From NCBI GenBank assembly GCA_031276415.1, contig JAISNF010000038.1, forward strand, positions 1-7,234: DNA of 7,234 nt, in the 5' to 3' direction. Position 1 is the first letter of the stretch, and each line of letters starts with the position of its first letter. Shown here in pieces: positions 6,028 through 7,234 of this stretch. The position numbers and the translations under genes were made by a program. The DNA comes from Planctomycetaceae bacterium (GTDB taxonomy: Bacteria; Planctomycetota; Planctomycetia; Pirellulales; Thermoguttaceae). The notes under the pieces were generated by a model. It was not told the DNA's origin and made no database searches. It saw nothing but the letters and a program-made list of their open reading frames with translations.

Positions 6028-6585
6028 TTACAATATAATTCCTTGCCAATCTTTTTTTTCTGCGAGCAACGGATGTTTTTTATCGCGTTCGGAAATAACT
6101 GTTGCTTTAATCGGTAAATTGATACACAATTCAACATCGTCAAAACGCAAACCGTCTTCGTTTTTCGGGGAATAAAACGATGTTACGAAATAAATGAGTT
6201 CTACGTCATTGGTCAATGTTTGAAATCCGTGAGCAAAACCTTCGGGAATATAAATCATTTTATTATTTTCTACACTTAATTCTGTTGCATCCCATTGGAG
6301 AAATGTCGGCGAACCTTTTCTGATGTCAACAACACAATCCCAAACCATTCCGCGAATACATTTCACCATTTTGATTTCACAATCGGGCGGATATTGAAAA
6401 TGTAATCCGCGAATTGTTCCTTTTTGTTGGGTGTAGGAATGATTGATGTTGACGATTGGTTTTGTGAAACCGATTTCTTTCAACTCATTCGCACAAAACA
6501 ATCGCGTAAACCATCCGCGTTCATCACCTCGCGGTTCAAGATCAATTTTATAAACACCTCGCAATTTCAACTCTGAAAATTTCAT
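6028..6585 (-). CDS. rfbC: dTDP-4-dehydrorhamnose 3,5-epimerase (RmlC/RfbC)
   Basis: This 185-residue cupin enzyme has the normal family length. It epimerises C3 and C5 of dTDP-4-dehydro-6-deoxy-glucose, the third step of dTDP-L-rhamnose synthesis for lipopolysaccharide or other surface glycans, in the cytosol. Visible family marks are PRGDERGWFTRLF (18-30) with substrate-binding Arg, the catalytic His62 in TIRGLHFQ (57-64), Lys72, the cupin strand IPEGFAHGFQTL (113-124), a candidate acid Tyr132 in LIYFVTSFYSP, and Asp168 in ISERD, the partner of the catalytic His. All key residues appear intact. The ATG at 6585 matches the usual N-terminus. The leader is A-rich (AAAAAAGATGAACG before the ATG), with no clear Shine-Dalgarno site. 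The other rml genes (rfbA, rfbB, rfbD) are not in the window. The gene lies 83 bp downstream of hpnE on the same strand, separated by a repeat hairpin, so co-transcription is uncertain. Confidence 0.95.
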   Translation of the reverse strand: MKFSELKLRGVYKIDLEPRGDERGWFTRLFCANELKEIGFTKPIVNINHSYTQQKGTIRGLHFQYPPDCEIKMVKCIRGMVWDCVVDIRKGSPTFLQWDATELSVENNKMIYIPEGFAHGFQTLTNDVELIYFVTSFYSPKNEDGLRFDDVELCINLPIKATVISERDKKHPLLAEKKDWQGIIL

Positions 6586-6607
6586 CGTTCATCTTTTTTA
6601 ATATTCC

Positions 6608-6662
6608 TGCGGAATTTTAAAAATAATTCCGTATTGCGAACTCTCCACTATCCACTCTCAAC
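6608..6662. repeat. Dispersed repeat copy with 9-bp hairpin between hpnE and rfbC
   Basis: TGCGGAATT (6608-6616) and AATTCCGTA (6625-6633) form a 9-bp stem, with one G-T pair, around an 8-nt A/T loop. From 6625 to 6662 the sequence matches the right arm of the 5923-6007 inverted repeat with two substitutions and one deleted base. Because it lies in the spacer between two same-strand genes, it may affect read-through or mRNA stability if they are co-transcribed. Confidence 0.6.
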
Positions 6663-6668
6663 GATCAA

Positions 6669-7234
6669 CTAAAAAGGATTATTTGTTAATTTTTTCAAAA
6701 TTTGGACGGCGTGACGTCCGCTGTGGACGGCACCTTCCAAAGTGGCGGGCAATTTTGTTTGTGTCCAATCTCCCGCTAAAACAAGATTGTCAAAAGGAGT
6801 TTCGGTTTCAGGACGTTTTAGATAAATTGCCGGACTGGGTGAAAAAACTGCTTCAAAATGTGTTGTTACACGGTAAAACAATAATTGTGTTGTCTCATTT
6901 TGAAAAGATTGGGCAAAAGTTTTTCGGAGTTGTTGTACAACACGTTCTGCCAGCCCGAAATTTCCGCGTGCCGTAAATTCATGCTCGGAAAGGAGCCGAT
7001 GCGAAGCACTAATGACAACATTATGATAAATACCGCCAATATTTTTTTCGGGATTATTTGCATCGGGATTATTGTTTTCAGGATTATTGTTTTCGTTTTT
7101 TCCGGAACAGAATAAAAATTGTCCGGGTCCGCCGAGCAAAGCGCAATGTGAAAATTCGTCGGGCAGCAAACGGCGATTGAACCAAAGATGAATTGTGGTG
7201 ATACTTCCCGGTTCAAAACGTTCTAAGGCGAGTT
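6669..7234 (-). CDS. hpnE: Hydroxysqualene dehydroxylase-like FAD enzyme (HpnE), N-terminus outside window
   Basis: The frame runs open from the window edge (first full codon at 7232) to a TAG at 6669, giving 187 residues, probably the C-terminal 40% or so. A TTG at 7169 is in frame but internal: upstream codons encode SITTIHLWFNR, the family's 'hLWFDR' strand. Other marks are GGPGQFLF (34-41), VVISASH (72-78), and the FAD-binding end NLVLAGDWTQTKLPATLEGAVHSG (149-172). HpnE is an FAD-dependent amine-oxidase/phytoene-desaturase-type enzyme. With HpnC and HpnD it makes squalene from farnesyl diphosphate, feeding hopanoid or sterol synthesis at the membrane. Those partners are not in the window. 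Residues 46-64 are an unusual Asn/Pro-rich insertion. The last motif strongly favours HpnE, though a related carotenoid desaturase is possible while the N-terminal FAD motif is unseen. Confidence 0.87.
   Translation of the reverse strand, partial: LALERFEPGSITTIHLWFNRRLLPDEFSHCALLGGPGQFLFCSGKNENNNPENNNPDANNPEKNIGGIYHNVVISASHRLLSEHEFTARGNFGLAERVVQQLRKTFAQSFQNETTQLLFYRVTTHFEAVFSPSPAIYLKRPETETPFDNLVLAGDWTQTKLPATLEGAVHSGRHAVQILKKLTNNPF
7045..7089 (-). repeat. 15-bp tandem repeat encoding an NNPxx pentapeptide in hpnE
   Basis: Three 15-bp units (7045-7059, 7060-7074, 7075-7089) share GGATTATT(T/G), and a partial fourth runs to 7095. On the coding strand they give three pentapeptides of the form NNPEN, NNPDA, NNPEK. 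Being a multiple of three, changes in copy number keep the frame. The insertion lies between the GQFLF strand and the VVISAS strand, so it probably forms a flexible surface loop. Confidence 0.75.

Noticed and set aside
7167..7169. TTG at 7169 as the start of the last gene
   Set aside because: The upstream in-frame codons encode the conserved SITTIHLWFNR strand of HpnE, so the gene continues beyond the window.

Overview
The window is an AT-rich bacterial chromosome segment (roughly 40% G+C by eye) with five protein genes, two of them cut by the window edges, and unusually repeat-rich spacers. Its style points to a low-GC member of the Planctomycetota or a related PVC lineage. The reasons are a fused MetX-MetW protein, an HpnE-type squalene pathway enzyme, two proteins whose style I associate with planctomycete hypothetical proteins, almost no canonical Shine-Dalgarno sites, and scattered single genes instead of tight operons. 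This is inference, since no rRNA or other marker gene is present.

Layout. 1-1053 (+) is the C-terminal part of a large, probably exported beta-sandwich protein. It converges on 1125-2189 (-), pdxA, encoding a 4-hydroxythreonine-4-phosphate dehydrogenase (vitamin B6 synthesis). Upstream of pdxA on the same strand, and possibly co-transcribed with it, is 2257-3279 (-), an unrecognised 340-residue membrane-anchored protein with three spaced 'DEW..NGF'-like motifs. From 3280 to 4037 there is a 758-bp spacer between divergent genes. It holds a 24-bp perfect palindrome, a 35-37 bp imperfect direct repeat containing a strong hairpin, pieces of two dispersed repeat families, a 14-bp palindrome, and a 14-bp tandem duplication ending in the metXW start codon. 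4038-5831 (+) is one reading frame joining homoserine O-acyltransferase (MetX) to MetW. 5832-6027 is a repeat-filled spacer with a long imperfect inverted repeat. 6028-6585 (-) is rfbC/rmlC, the dTDP-rhamnose epimerase. 6669-7234 (-) is the C-terminal part of an HpnE-like hydroxysqualene dehydroxylase carrying an Asn/Pro-rich pentapeptide tandem repeat.

The genes do not form one pathway: they cover B6, methionine, cell-surface sugar and squalene/hopanoid synthesis. The points most worth attention are the MetX-MetW fusion, the perfect palindrome upstream of the unknown membrane protein, the dispersed inverted-repeat family, whose copies lie on both sides of metXW and between hpnE and rfbC, and the pentapeptide expansion in HpnE. 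I see no CRISPR array, tRNA, rRNA, transposase, phage gene or obvious defence system.
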